DNA from: Rhizomys pruinosus
Taxonomy: Eukaryota > Chordata > Mammalia > Rodentia > Spalacidae
NCBI GenBank assembly: GCA_009823505.1
Contig: VZQC01009545.1
Span: forward strand, 242,028-306,027
DNA length: 64,000 nucleotides
Reading direction: 5' to 3'
Positions 23,552 to 35,398 of this stretch are shown one piece after another. The notes under the pieces were generated by a model, which ran no database searches, was not told the origin of the DNA, and saw nothing but the letters and a program-made list of their open reading frames with translations. Position 1 is the stretch's first letter. The number at the start of each line of letters is the position of its first letter. A program made the position numbers and the translations under genes.

Positions 23552-24470
23552 ATATAAAAGTGGTTCTGTGGGATGATAACCTAATATAAATTTAGACAAG
23601 TCCCTAGTTTTGGTTAACCTACTTATGTTTAAGAAAAGGAATGCATTGAGAGCAATGCTTACCCAGTTCTGAGAAATAAATGGGTTCTAGAATTCTGAGT
23701 ACATTTTATATCTGTTCCTATTTAGCATGATAGCCATAAAAACCTTATCTAAAGGTGAAAAAACAAAATGTGAATAGAATTAGGGAAATTACTGAAATAT
23801 TTATATCATTCTTTTCATTTGAGTTATTCTAGGCACTTCTCTTTGTTTCATGATCCTTTTGTGAAAAAGAGGCTACCTATACATGAAGAAAAACAACTTA
23901 AATTATCATTAGATAGATGTTTGAAAATGAGAAATAATAAGATGTAAAAGAAAAGGAAATGCCTTCTCAAAAATATAAAAAAGATTTGCTGAAACTAAGT
24001 GCATGAATAAACTTTCCTTATATAATTCCTCACATAATATATAGTGAAAAGTAAAATCCCATATGCCCATTCTATTCAAATTTTACCTTGTCATACAAAA
24101 ACATATTTTCCACTAGTTTTCTATGAATTTTCATATATGAAATAAATTTTGTATATACATACAGGTTTTTGCATAGGTTATTTTTGCTTATCTGACAATT
24201 CCATGTTACTCACAAGCCATTCTTCAATTCTCACTAGTTGTTTATATAGCTATATGCTGTTTCACACACCTACTGAGTTTCTAGGTCTTAAAATTTGCTA
24301 GCAAAATAATTGTACTATAGAAAGCTATCTTTTGTTTTTTATTTCTTTTATCCAAAGTAACAAACACTTTTCTGAGAGTATACGTTTTGTTATGATCAGT
24401 AACACATTTTTTTGTATTTTTCTTTTTTAAAAGATTTTTTTATTTTTTATTGCTGTTTTGTATATTATTT
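23552..24470. other. AT-rich unique stretch
   Basis: Nothing recognised. Confidence 0.4.
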
Positions 24471-24472
24471 TT

Positions 24473-24475
<3 letters not shown>

Positions 24476-24517
<42 letters not shown>
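24476..24517. repeat. (GT)n microsatellite
   Basis: About twenty perfect GT units at the start of a SINE tail. Confidence 0.95.
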
Positions 24518-24663
24518 TAACACACACACTTGGGTATGTGCTTTCGAATACAGTTCTTTCAAAGGTCAGATACAATGGATTGCTTTGGAGGTGGAGTTAC
24601 TGATGGCTGTTAGTTCCTGATATGGATGCTAGGAGCCAAATTCCTGAACAAGAAGATAATACA
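24518..24663 (-). mobile_element. B3-type SINE, cut at the N
   Basis: Reverse strand: ggtcagatacaatggattgc, ggaggtggagttactgatgg, gatatggatgctaggagcc. It is followed by a T run and the single N at 24,680, after which unrelated sequence begins. Confidence 0.55.
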
Positions 24664-24680
24664 CTTTTTTTTTTTTTTTN
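24664..24680. other. Poly-T run ending in the window's only N
   Basis: Sixteen T then one n at 24,680. Sequence right of the N matches the far end of the palindrome's right arm (about 53,880, reverse); sequence left of it does not. This looks like a scaffold join or closed gap. Confidence 0.85.
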
Positions 24681-25387
24681 ATGCAATGTCCCTCTTACCC
24701 ATAGTCCCTAAAAATAATACTGAACCAATTGTTCCTGTGTTGATTTTACTCACCAGAAATGCAACTCTGGAGACCTCCATATAGCTGAAAATCCTCATTC
24801 ATAGGGCTACTAGAACAAACAAGGAAATGACTAGGGGTTGCCACACTTCACATGATCTACAAGGAAATATCTCACAATTAATTCAATATAGCAAAGCAAA
24901 ATATTATCATAGAGTATGGGATGGTCAAAGTCCTGAAAAAGAAATAGAAATGTCAATTGAAAGGATATAATTTCAAAAAACACAAAGATTTGACTATAAG
25001 GTAGCTTACATGATCCAAATAAAGAAAATCACAAGTATGGGCTGCATCAATCGACAAAATCATTGCAATCAGAAAAATGTATTTGTTAATTCAAATGTAG
25101 GCCATTTGAAATGTTTTAGTTAGAGTAACCACAACAGAAAGAATGAACAATAGTGAAGAAGTCCTAAGGCAGTTGTATGAAATAGAAAAGTACAATGGTA
25201 TCTATATTATTAAAAACTAAGAAGAAGGGGAGAAGAGGTAAAATACACATATCTTCTCTTCTAGAAATAATTGTAAAGTTATCCCAAACCAGAAAAGTAA
25301 ACAGATTCCAGCAACTTAATCTATTAAGGAAAATGAAGGAAACAGAAGACACAAAAATCAAATTAATCAAAAGTCACAAATGAGGGT

Positions 25388-25600
25388 CATGAGCAGTTAG
25401 ATTCCTCAGTAGATAATATTTTTGCCAAGCCTGGTAATTTGATTTAGATCCCTGGACCCCATGTGAATGAAAAGAAAGAGTGAATCATGAAAAAGTTAAT
25501 GCTGATGACTTCTCCAAATTATGGCCATAAAACAGCATGTGTCCACACCATACACACACATAACACACAAGCATACAAATAAATGTAAATATAAAAAAAT
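25388..25600 (+). mobile_element. B3-type SINE
   Basis: gttagattcctcagtagata, ccaagcctggtaatttg, gatccctggaccccatgtg and a CA-rich end (acacacacataacacacaag). Copies lie at 29,290-29,512 and 52,940-53,187, both reverse. Confidence 0.7.
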
Positions 25601-26870
25601 ATAGGAAAATGTAAAAGCCACAGATGAATTCTGAAAACATGAACAAAAACTCTCTATCAAATGAAATTTCTGTAAGTCTTTAAGTGGGTTTCTTTCTCAA
25701 ATAGAATGGATTTAGTCATACATACTAAAGAATAACTGACCCATTGACATCACAATGAATTTCTCAAAAGAACAAGCACATCCTTGCTCTCTCTTTAGAT
25801 AAAAATATTATCATACTAAGCCACCAAACCATTCTTAATTTAACTTTCTATCAAGATATGAGTGTACTTAAATTAGTTGCTAAATCCTAAAGGTGGCCAT
25901 GTTATGAATAGTTAAGACATGTTCCATTTACATAAATTTTTGTTAATTTTATTGTAATTTTTTGCAGTAATTTTAAAAAACATTTTAATCATCCTTATAA
26001 CCCTTGCTCTCTCTGTTCTTGCCCATAGCCTCTCCCACTGGATTTTATGCAGTCTATGATTTATTTTAAGGCCTATCAAATCAAGCTAGTGTCCTCAGAC
26101 TTCCCCCAGTGCAAGTTCATCAACTGGGGTCTAGTCAGTCCATCCAGAATCCCTTTTTAAAGATTCAACTCTTCCTCACCCAGTGTGATCAGATGCCAAT
26201 AGTTTTTGTCTAAGACTGTGATCTGCTGCGCCATTTCCCAAAGTTTCTATGCTGGGTTTTTAGGTTTGAGTTTGCATGGGTCTTGCATATACTGACACCA
26301 TTGCTGTAAGGGTATAAATGAACAATATCCCAGGAGCCTCTATGACTCTGGTTACACATGGCCATGCACCTCCTCCCCTTGGTCTCACAATCTCCCCCTC
26401 TCCCTCTGCAATGTTCCTGAGCCCCCAGGTGATTGAAGTTTAATAGAGGAGTCCTGTCTAGGGACCCACACTCTACAGACTGTGGCCATTTCAAAGTACA
26501 AAATTTGCAAGCTATAAAGGAAGATGGTGATATATAAAAAGTAAAAAGAGAATAAAACTTACAAATAAAGTGCAATATTTATAAAAATCCATGTAGAAAA
26601 TTGAAAGAGCCATAACCACATTTGTATACAATCAAAAGCTTAGAGACTTTATGATCATTACCTCTGCCTTATGATAAATGCTCAAAGAGGGCATTAAATT
26701 TTAATAAAAAGCACTGAACACAACTGAAGAATATAAAATATAAAACTAATTGTTAATTTAATACACTTATCTTCCCAGCCCAAAGGTTCAAATCCCTCCA
26801 CAATCCTTCCCCCAAAACACCAAGGTTCAGGTCTGTCACAGCAATACCCACTCTTCTGGTACCAAATTTC
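25601..26870. other. Low-copy sequence of the triplicated segment
   Basis: No gene recognised. The reverse-strand frame 26,210-26,575 (121 residues) recurs in part at 52,029-52,319 but matches no family I know and is broken in the third copy. Purine-rich gggagagggggagattgtg (on the reverse strand) lies at about 26,385-26,405. Confidence 0.45.
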
Positions 26871-26871
26871 T

Positions 26872-27285
26872 GTCCTGGTTTTTCTTCCATTGCTGCGACA
26901 AAACACTGCTCTGACCAAACACCAAACTAGGGGAGGAAAAGGGTTTATTCAGCTTACATCTCCGGGTCACAGTTCATCCCTTAAGGGAGCCAAAAGCAGG
27001 AACTCAGGGCAGGAACCTGGAGGCAGGAGCTGAAGCAGCAGGCCATGGAGGAAGGCTGTTCACTGGCTGCTCCTCTGGCTCATGCCCAGCCCGCCTTCTT
27101 ATAACAGTACACAACAACCTGCCCAAGGGTGACACCACTTCATTGTGGCTAGGCCCTCCCACACTGCTCGAGACCAATCAAGACAATACTCCACAGATGT
27201 GGCCACAAGCCAATCCAATGGAGCCCAATTCCCAAATTGAGGCTCCCTCAAACCCAGGTGTGGTAAGTTGACAACTAAAGCTAAT
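26872..27285 (-). mobile_element. ORR1-like MaLR LTR (left copy, reverse)
   Basis: Starts with the complement of an LTR end (tgtcctggtttttcttccat) and contains ggaggaaaagggtttattc, ggaacctggaggcaggagct and gaggctccctcaaacccag. Same LTR as 51,333-51,742. Confidence 0.8.
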
Positions 27286-27289
27286 GATA

Positions 27290-27524
27290 ATATATGTTGA
27301 TGAATCAGTAATTGGATTTTTTCATAGGTATTGTGAAAAAGTAGAAAACACATAAAACTTTATGTTATTTAATCGATTATGAGGTCTTCCTTAAAGTTAA
27401 TAATGTCAAAAAGATAATCTGGTTAATACTCAATGTCTTTACTTACCTTCTATCTCATTCTCTTGTATTGTATTATACCATCTTTTCTTTTTATTTATTT
27501 TATAATGTCTATTTCTTGTTTTAT
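27290..27524. other. AT-rich junction sequence, left arm only
   Basis: About 235 bp between copy 1 and copy 2 with no counterpart at the matching place in the right arm. Confidence 0.6.
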
Positions 27525-27649
27525 TATAAATATATATACCAGCACTAAAAAATTGCTATAATATATACCTTCATTTATAATGCATTCTCTCTCTCTCTTT
27601 TCTCCATATATATATAATATAGTATATATAAATTAATAATGATTATTAT

Positions 27650-28055
27650 TGTGCTGATAGGGCCTTTAGTCCAACTTGACACCCTGGTTGGAGGGGAGCC
27701 TCAAATTTTGTGGAATTGCTTCCATTGGATTGGTTTGTGGCCACATCTGTGGAGTTTGTCTTGATGGTCGAGCAGTTGGGGAGGGCCTCCAGGGGTGCAA
27801 CACTGGGCAGGTTGTTGTGTCTGTATAAGAAGGCGGGCTGGGCATAAGAGCCAGGGAAGCAAGCCAGTGAACGCTTCCTCCATGGCCTGTGCCTTGCCAG
27901 CTCCTGCCTCCAGGTTCTTGCCCTGATTCGCTGCTTTGGGCTGCCCTAAGTGACTGAACTGTGACCCGGGAGATGTAGGCTGAATAAACCTTACTCCCCA
28001 GTTTGGTGTTGGTCAGAGTGTTTTATGTCGCAGGAATGGAAGACAAACACAGGAC
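27650..28055 (+). mobile_element. ORR1-like MaLR LTR (copy 2, forward, error-rich)
   Basis: gtgctgatagggcctttagt to gaagacaaacacaggaca, followed by internal-region sequence (agagagtggggtattgctgt). Same LTR as 51,333-51,742 with many small indels. Confidence 0.8.
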
Positions 28056-29289
28056 AGAAATTGTTACCTAGAGAGTGGGGTATTGCTGTGACAGAAACCT
28101 GACCTTGGTGTTTTGGGAAGGATTGTGGAGGCATTTGGAACTTTGGGCTTGGGAAGATAAAGTGTATTAAATTAACAATTAGTTTTATGATTTTAATATT
28201 CTTTCCAGTTGTGTTCAGATGCCTTTTTTATTAAAATTTAATGCCCTCTTTGAGCATTTATCATAAGGCAGAGGTAATGATCATAAAGTCTCTAAGCTTT
28301 TGATTGTATACAAATGTGGTTATTGGCCTTTTCATTTCCTCCATGGATTTTTTTCTAAATCTTGACTTAATTTGTAAGTTTTTTATTCTTTTTTACTTTT
28401 TTATATAATCACATCTTCTTTAATAGCTTGCAAAATTTGTTAACCTTTGGAATGGCCACAGTCTGTTAGAGTGTGGTCTAGAAGATCTATAATTTAAACT
28501 TCATCTACCTGGGCTCGGGAACATTGCAGAGGGAGAGGGGGAGATTGTGAGACCAAGGGGAGGAGGTGCATGGCCATGTGTAACCAGAGTCATAGAGGCT
28601 CCTGGGTATTGTTATATGACCCTAACAGCAAATGGTGTCAGTATCATAAGAGACCATGCACTCAAACAAAACCCAGCTAGACTTGGAAATGGGGCAGCAG
28701 TATCACAGTCTTAAGACAAAGACTTATTGGTAGCTGATTACTCTGGGTGAGGGACAAATTGATCTTTTAAAAGGGTGATCTAGATGGATGACCTAGACCA
28801 GTGGATGAAACTGGCACTGGGGGGGAAGTTCCTTGGGAAGCTGACCTGATTAGGCTTATACAATCATGCTGATAAAATCCAGTGGGAAGGGCATTGGGCA
28901 AGACAGAGAGAGCAAGGGTTAGGATGATTAAAAATGTTTTATAAATACTCCAAAATTACCAATAAATTAATACCCAAAATTATGTAAATGGAACATGCTT
29001 AATATTCATACATGCACCTTAGGATAGAACTAATTAAGTACACTCAATTCTTGATAGAAAGTAAATAAGAATGGTTGGTGGCTTAGTATGATAATATTTT
29101 TATCTAAAGAGAGAGCAAGGATGTGCTTGTTCTTTTGAGAAATTCATTGTGATGTCAATGGGTCAGTTATTCTTTAGTATGTATGACTAAATCCATTCTA
29201 TTTGAGAAAGAAACCCACTTAAAGACTTACAGAAATGTTTCATTTTGATAGAGGAGTTTTTGGTTCATGTTTCAGAATTCATTCTGTGG

Positions 29290-29512
29290 CTTTTACATTT
29301 CCTATATTTTTTTTATATTTACATTATATTTTTATGCTTTGTGTGTTTGTGTGTGTATGTGTGTGGACACATGTGTTTTATGGCATATTTGGAGAAGTCA
29401 TACCATAACTTTCATGAGTTCACTTTCTTTCTTTTCATCAATGGGTCCAGGGATCTAATCAAATTAACCAAGGCTTTGGGCCAAAATATTAATCTACTGA
29501 GGATCTAACTGC
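29290..29512 (-). mobile_element. B3-type SINE (copy 2)
   Basis: Reverse copy of the SINE at 25,388-25,600 with TG-rich start and the complement of ccaagcctggtaatttg in altered form. Confidence 0.65.
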
Positions 29513-29738
29513 TCATGACCCTCATTTGTGACTTTTGATAATTTGATTTTGTGTCTTTCTGTGTATTCCTTCTTTCTTAATAGATTAAGTTGCTGGAATC
29601 TGTTTACTTTTCTGGTTTGGGATAACTTTACAATTATTTCTAGAAGAGAAGATATGTGTATTTTACCTCTTCTCCCCTTCTTCTTAGTTTTTAATAATAT
29701 AGATACCATTGTACTTTTCTATTTCATACAACTGCCTT

Positions 29739-29850
29739 AGTGTATCGTAGATGGAGGGTGAGGGGGAGGGGGAGGAAGAGGCTGAGTATGATGGGAGTTT
29801 GGGTGATTAGGGAATGGAGATTCCTGAAGAGGGGGGAGGAGGAATCCAGC
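29739..29850. other. Purine-rich junction sequence, left arm only
   Basis: GA-rich (gggtgagggggagggggagg, gaggggggaggagg) with no match in the right arm. It joins copy 2 to the rest of the left arm, which resumes at the TA-rich stretch matching 51,290-51,335. Confidence 0.6.
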
Positions 29851-30258
29851 ACAATATATAATATATATATATAGTAGTAATAATATATATATAACTGGAG
29901 AAGAGGAGAGAGAATGCTATAATGAAGGTATATATAGCAATTTTAGTGCTGGTATATAAACTAAGAAAGCATAAAATGTATATAAATATAAAAGTATGTT
30001 AATGGATAAACAACTTAAAATAATGTAATTTCCAGCATTAATAATAAAAAGAGAGTGGGAAGAATTAAACCTGCAGTTTTTGTTTGCAATTGTGATTCAG
30101 TTGCTACTAGCATAGACTAGTTTATTTTAACTATGTTTCATACAAAGTGTGAGGTTTAATAAAAGGATAAAACAACAGAGAAAGACACACAAAAGAAAAT
30201 GGAAAAGAAACTGCTCAGGGTTGATATAGTTTGACTGTGTAATTCAAGAGTTCAAGCA

Positions 30259-30347
30259 CTGGGGGTTAAAGAGATGGCTCAGAATGTAAACCACTGGTTC
30301 CTACTTGCAGAGGACCTTGTTTTGTATTCCAGAACCTACATGGTGGG
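30259..30347 (+). mobile_element. B2-family SINE, 5' half (split by MaLR element)
   Basis: gggggttaaagagatggctc, tacttgcagaggacc and cctacatggtggg. The 3' half resumes at 32,320. The last five bases gtggg (30,343-30,347) are the target duplication of the inserted element. Confidence 0.7.
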
Positions 30348-30496
30348 TGGTGGTGGTTTGAGTGAGAAAATGTCCCTCATAGGCTCGTAGGTATTAGATG
30401 TTCGTCCAGTTGGTGGCGCTGTGTTGGAGGTCTTGGGTGTGTCGCCGGGCTGGAGGAAGTGTGTTACTGGGGACAGGCTTAGTGAATTTTTTTAAC

Positions 30497-30590
30497 AAGC
30501 CTGGCGGAGATGGAGTTGGTGGCTCGGGTGGGGGTGGGTGGGGGGGATTTTTGGGTGGTGGTGGGTGGGGTGGTTGGTTCTTGTTTTCTA
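30497..30590 (+). repeat. G-rich low-complexity insert, left arm only
   Basis: Several runs of three to seven G (gggtgggggtgggtgggggg and further ggtggtgggtgggg), absent from the matching place at about 50,690. It has G-quadruplex-like spacing. Confidence 0.7.
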
Positions 30591-31469
30591 CAGTTGCGCC
30601 TCTCTGCTTCCTGTGCTACTTGAAGATGTGACGCTTGGATGCTGCTCCAGAGCCAGCCGCCATGCCTCCCGCACAAATAGAACTGTAGTTAATCATTTTC
30701 TGTTGCGATGATAAAACACCAAGACCAAAGGAACTTATAAAAAGGAAGAGTTTATGATAGCTTTAACGATTGGCGGTTCCAGGGAATTAGGTCTCCGCTT
30801 GGCCAAACCAGGCTTTCCCACTCACAGCTTCACGCAAAATGGCCTATCAGGGCCTTCTTTTTCAGGGATGCCCTGGCTGTACTCTGCCTGGGCCTCTTTG
30901 GCTCTCTGAAACCATGGAGGAAGAATTGATGACCCCTTCACTCCTGAAAACTTCATGCCTCTAAAACAAGCACCTAACGTGAATGAAATTTCTGAGTTTT
31001 GCTGCAAGTTTGGGATGGCCTCTCTCCGGTACTTTAGCCACTTTTGCCATTTTTTTCTGCCCTGGACTTGCTGAGGATTAGCTGGGTGTGGTCTTGCCCT
31101 GAAGGGTACTGATTTTTTGTTTACTTTGTAAATCTCCCGCCTCTCCTTAAATGGCTTTAATCTTGAAAGGGAGATTCTCCTTCACATGCCTTGGCACCTT
31201 TAATCTTCCCTAGTGCAGTTATCAGATCCAAACTGTACGTTCTGCATTTGTTCCTGCCCCATCTGCTCTTATTCACTGTAGAATCTGCACAATATTACCA
31301 TTAAAAGCCCACGCCACCATTTTACATTAGGCTGTTGTCTTGAAATATCCTCCACCAAACAGACATCAGTCATTTGCTTTTCAACTTAGCATCAAGCAAG
31401 CAATTTGGGCTGTGGGCAAACTGCTTGCCAGACTCTTTATCAAAATATCCCAGTTGCTGCACTAAAGTC

Positions 31470-31728
31470 TTTTTTTTTTTTATTAATTGTTAATTTAATT
31501 TACGAGTATGTGTATGACCAATGTAGGTTGCTGCAGGCCTGTGCACACGCGTGCTTGTGAAGTGCCGCGGGGATCAAGAGGGGTCTCGGATTCCACCTGG
31601 ACTGGAGTTTTTCCTAAGGGAATTGGAGTTCTGTCCTAGCCGCCCATGTGGGTGCTGGGGATGCGAACCCGGGGTCCTCGGCCAAGAGGTGTCGTGCTCT
31701 TAACCGCTAGCCATCTCTCCAGCCCGCT
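31470..31728 (-). mobile_element. B2 SINE inside the MaLR element (left copy, error-rich)
   Basis: Same insertion as 49,590-49,826 but with extra bases throughout (gcgaacccggggtcctcgg for the B-box region). Confidence 0.88.
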
Positions 31729-32319
31729 GCTAAGTCTTTATTATCCCCTGGAACCACATCTTTTGCCAGCCAATAGCTTTCTTCCTGGCCTCCCACTAGA
31801 ATGGCCCTTTAAAGCTCTGCTTACAATAGTCAGCAGCCTTTAACCAGCCCAAAGTTCCAAAGTCTTTCCAACCTCTCCAACATTAACACATGTCAAAGTT
31901 TCTTCACAGCCAATCAGCCCACTCTCCTGTTTAACCAATAACGTATGTAGTCACTTTTCTGTTGCCTGTGATAAAGCACCAAACGACCAAGGGAACTTAT
32001 AAAAGAAAGAGTTTTTAAATTTGAGCTTATGATTGGGCGTTCCAGGGGGGAATTAGAGTCGATTGTGGTGGGAGGCGTGGCGGCTGGATCTGAAGCAGCA
32101 AACCAAGGGTCACATCTGGCAAAGAGAGCACGGGAAACAGAGAGGAGCAACTTTAGAGCACGAGGCTTGTTAAAAGCTCACTAAGCCTGCCCCCAGTGGA
32201 CACACTTCCTGCAGCAATGACCCACACACCCCAAGACCTCCAAAAACAGCGCCACCAAACTGGGGACGCAAACATCTGAATACCTAGAGCCTATGGGGGC
32301 ACGTCATCCAACCAACCCA

Positions 32320-32455
32320 GTGGGTTAAAAGCATTTCATAACTCCCAGTTTCCAGCGGAATGCCTAATTAACTCCTCCTTTACCTCTGTGGGCCATTGGC
32401 CAACACCGGTAATATCTTATATACATGCAAAGCAATAGAACTATACACATAAAAT
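32320..32455 (+). mobile_element. B2-family SINE, 3' half
   Basis: Continuation of 30,259-30,347: gtgggttaaaagcatttcat, degenerate middle, and tail ttatatacatgcaaagc with A-rich end. Confidence 0.6.
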
Positions 32456-32940
32456 TAAAAGTAATAAAAAAATTCAAAGTGGCTAAAAAGAGATTGTTCT
32501 CAGGTGTGTGTTCAGAGGATTTATGACATTGGGCCTAGTGTAAATTGCTTGGTCATCGATAATGTAATATATTTGTTATACTTCTGTTCACTGTTGTGAT
32601 GGAAAGTTGTTATAAAGTGAGCCCACTCCCCATGTTTATCTCCTTCTTCAGATCCTTTTTTTTAAGTTAATTTTGAAAAAAACAATATGCTAAGTAGATA
32701 GGAAAAATAATAAAAATGAGTTTCCCTTGTTATAGTAAAATTACAAAAAACATAAATTATAACTATGGTGGTAAGATTATTTCTGTGAATAGAACCTTTT
32801 GGATTGTAAACTTTTACAGGAACTTTACTATCCCTGTCAACGACCAGGTTTTTTGAACCATGGTTCTGTGAGGTTATCTTAATTAGGATAATTGAAGTGG
32901 GATGTTCCATCCTAATTATGGGTAGCACCAATCCCTGTGC
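32456..32940. other. AT-rich arm sequence
   Basis: Matches 48,420-48,885 in reverse. Nothing recognised. Confidence 0.4.
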
Positions 32941-32944
32941 TGTA

Positions 32945-33160
32945 GTTCACTAAGAGGAAAGCAATGTTGAAAACCAAGCAATTCTTTTTTTTAATGCTTC
33001 ATAACTACGCTTGTGATGTGGTATGTTGCCTCCTCAAGCTTAGGTTGCTGTGACTTCTTGCGATGTTTGACTGAATCTTTGAGCTGTGAGCAAAAATAAA
33101 TGTTTCCTTAAATTTGCTGTTTGATGACAGCAACAATAAAACTAACTAATATGGAAATTT
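32945..33160 (+). mobile_element. MaLR-like LTR 3' part (left copy)
   Basis: gctgtgagcaaaaataaatg, then ttgatgacagcaacaataaa and actaactaatatgg, the typical end of a MaLR LTR. Confidence 0.5.
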
Positions 33161-33640
33161 GTTAGCAACATGTCAGGAATTTGCAGGGACAAACCTGAAC
33201 AATGTGGTATTTCGATTTGGGGAGTTGGTTTTGTGGAAAGAAATATGAAGAATAATATGGAAATATTAATGTAGATCAGAATAGAAGTTGAATAGTGTTA
33301 GCAAAGCTAAATTGGCCATTGTGATAGAAATTGGAAGATAATGAAAGAAATGCAGATAGCAGAGGCAGACCCCTGCCACTTTAGAGGTAACAAGGGACTC
33401 TATCAACAACTCTATCTAGGAGCCAGTCTCCATGATGTTTTGGCCAAGAATCTTTGTGCCTTTGTCCTGAGTACTTATGCCAAGCTGAATTTAAGGCTAA
33501 TGGACTAATTTGTTTGTCATTAGATGATTTCCAAGACAAAAAAAGCACCTGTATATCATGATAAACTCTCACTGCACTTAAATCTGGATCTACAGGTGAG
33601 AGAAAGAGCAAGTGTGATCAAAAGATGTGAAAAAAATGTG
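33161..33640. other. Arm sequence, nothing recognised
   Basis: Matches 47,745-48,224 in reverse. Could include MaLR internal sequence. Confidence 0.4.
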
Positions 33641-33880
33641 CCGGGCTGAAGAGAATGAGATGGCCTAGGTGGTTAAGAGTGCCGCTGCTCTTGCCAGAGG
33701 ACCCGGGTTTGATCCCCAGCCATCACATGGCGACTGAGAAACCGTCTTTAACTAGTTCCAGAGGAAATCCCGACACCCTCTTCTGCCTCCACAGCATCAC
33801 ACGACAGGTGTTCACAAAAACCTACATGCAGACAGTACATTCCAAACCACATACAAAATAATAAAAGATTTTTAAACAAA
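33641..33880 (+). mobile_element. B2 SINE (left copy)
   Basis: gccgggctgaagagaatgag, gacccgggtttgatcccc, cctacatgcagacagtacat. Small errors compared with 47,510-47,744. Confidence 0.9.
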
Positions 33881-35019
33881 ATTTAAACAATGTGCCATTG
33901 GGCAGGGAAATAATTTTAAGTTTGGTCATCAGAAAGACTGGCACTGAGAATTCCCCTGGGTTTGTTAAGGAAATTAACCACCATAAAAAAATATCATGAA
34001 CTATACTGCAACAATAGGAAAAGTGTTCTGAAAGCAAGATAGCTACCATTAAATGGTCCCAGTCTATGTAAAAAATACAAATTCCATTTGAAATGAAAAA
34101 GCCCTAAGCTGAGAATAACACTGAAGGAACTTCCTGTTCAGAAACAATTGCTTACTGTTTCCCCACGGTCAGCACATAAAAGCTCAAGAATCTGTGCTCC
34201 AGTGGGGGCACACTTCATTCCAAGCAGACATCAGAACTTGGCAATATTATCCGCATGGTACTAGATTTGCAGGCATGAGAGATACAGGATAAGATACTCT
34301 TGGAGACTTTTAGCATTGTTCAAAAGACAGTCTGAGACAAGGCAAAATACTAACCAAAAGTGTGAAGATGTTGAAGAAGCCCCTGAGATGTGCTACTAAA
34401 AAAAAGGGCCAAAGTCAGGTGAAGCTCAAGTTGCGCAATGGAGATCCAAGATGTTGGGGAATACCAGAACAAGGGATATGTGCCAAAGAAAGGCTTAAAT
34501 CAATAGGAGTGGAGCCAGCTATGTGAAAGGCTCTTGTGTGATGTGGCTTTGGGAAAGTTGGAGAGTGGGGTGGAAAGGGTGTTATCCAATACTAAACCCC
34601 ACTTGTTACACATGGAGTTGCACAATTTGGTAGTTTGGCCTGCTTTCTTAATCAGTCTCTCTTTTGTTTCTGAATCATTCCTTGCTATGCCCCATATCTC
34701 ATTTTGGAATGAGAATATTTAGTATGTGCCTTTGTATGTTGGAATTATGTAACTTACATATATTATTTTTTTCATTTGGGGGATTTTAAGGGGTACACTC
34801 TACAAAATTTCATGAGTTTTCATGATCAGATTCCCTGCACTTGGAATTTATCAATATTGAAATTGTTGATGACTACAGGGATTTCTGAAGTTGAACCAAA
34901 TAAATTTTGCCCTATGGTATCACCATGATCCTATGGAGACAAGGGGTGGAAAGTTATGGCTTCCACATAACATATTTGGGTATCAAGTTGACAAAGGGGT
35001 GGTTGGGGTGGTATTTGTG
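33881..35019. other. Arm sequence without recognised repeats
   Basis: Matches 46,432-47,509 in reverse. The frame at 34,534-34,722 recurs in part on the reverse strand at 46,756-47,091 but is frameshifted between the copies and matches no known protein. Confidence 0.45.
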
Positions 35020-35398
35020 ATGGTTTGTACACTTGGTGGGATTTAGAAACACCATAAAAAAACAAATCTTTTTGCATTACTTGGAGAAATTATCTAGATT
35101 AGATTAGATTTGTATGTGAGAAGTCCCCAATCCCCTAAAGCGTGGGGCAAAAATTATTTCATTGGCTGGCCAAGGACTGAATATACAACAAGTAAGAAGG
35201 CACAAGCATTCATCACTTCCTACTTCCTGACTATAAAGGCAATGTGACCAGGTGCCTTCTTCAGCCCTTGCCTCCATTGTTTCCCTACAATGATTGACTA
35301 GGTCTTAGAACTGTGAAACAAAATAAACCTTCCCTTCTTTAAGTTGCTTTTGTCAGGTTATTTATAAATGTTACACTACCGAGAAAGTAACTAATACA
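35020..35398 (+). mobile_element. MaLR-type LTR (left copy)
   Basis: Starts tgatggtttgtacacttgg and ends with tgtgaaacaaaataaacctt, agttgcttttgtcaggttat and agaaagtaactaatacata. Complete solo-LTR length. Confidence 0.7.

Larger units (their letters stand above)
24681..27285. repeat. Copy 1 of a three-copy segment
   Basis: Reverse complement of 51,333-53,900 and also of 27,650-29,738. Contains a B3 SINE, about 1.2 kb without recognised repeats and a reverse ORR1-like LTR. Sequence quality looks normal. Confidence 0.9.
27525..29738. repeat. Copy 2 of the three-copy segment, same strand as the right arm
   Basis: Direct copy of 51,230-53,410 and reverse complement of copy 1 (25195 pairs with 29709). 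It is inserted between two parts of the left arm. Compared with 51,230-53,410 it carries many one- and two-base insertions and deletions (for example around 27,660-27,900 and 28,330-28,700), while its last 250 bp are exact. Confidence 0.9.
30348..32319 (-). mobile_element. MaLR element with inverted LTR ends (left copy)
   Basis: Counterpart of 49,028-50,847. Left to right: LTR positions 1-257 forward (30,348-about 30,685), then the reverse complement of the LTR's last part (about 30,690-30,800), reverse internal region, a B2, more internal region, and a full LTR on the reverse strand (about 31,940-32,319). Target duplication gtggg is at 30,343-30,347 and 32,320-32,324. Error-rich in places. 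Confidence 0.75.

Noticed and set aside
26210..26575. 121-residue reverse frame, partly repeated at 52,029-52,319
   Set aside because: Broken by frameshifts in the other copies and matches no family I know.
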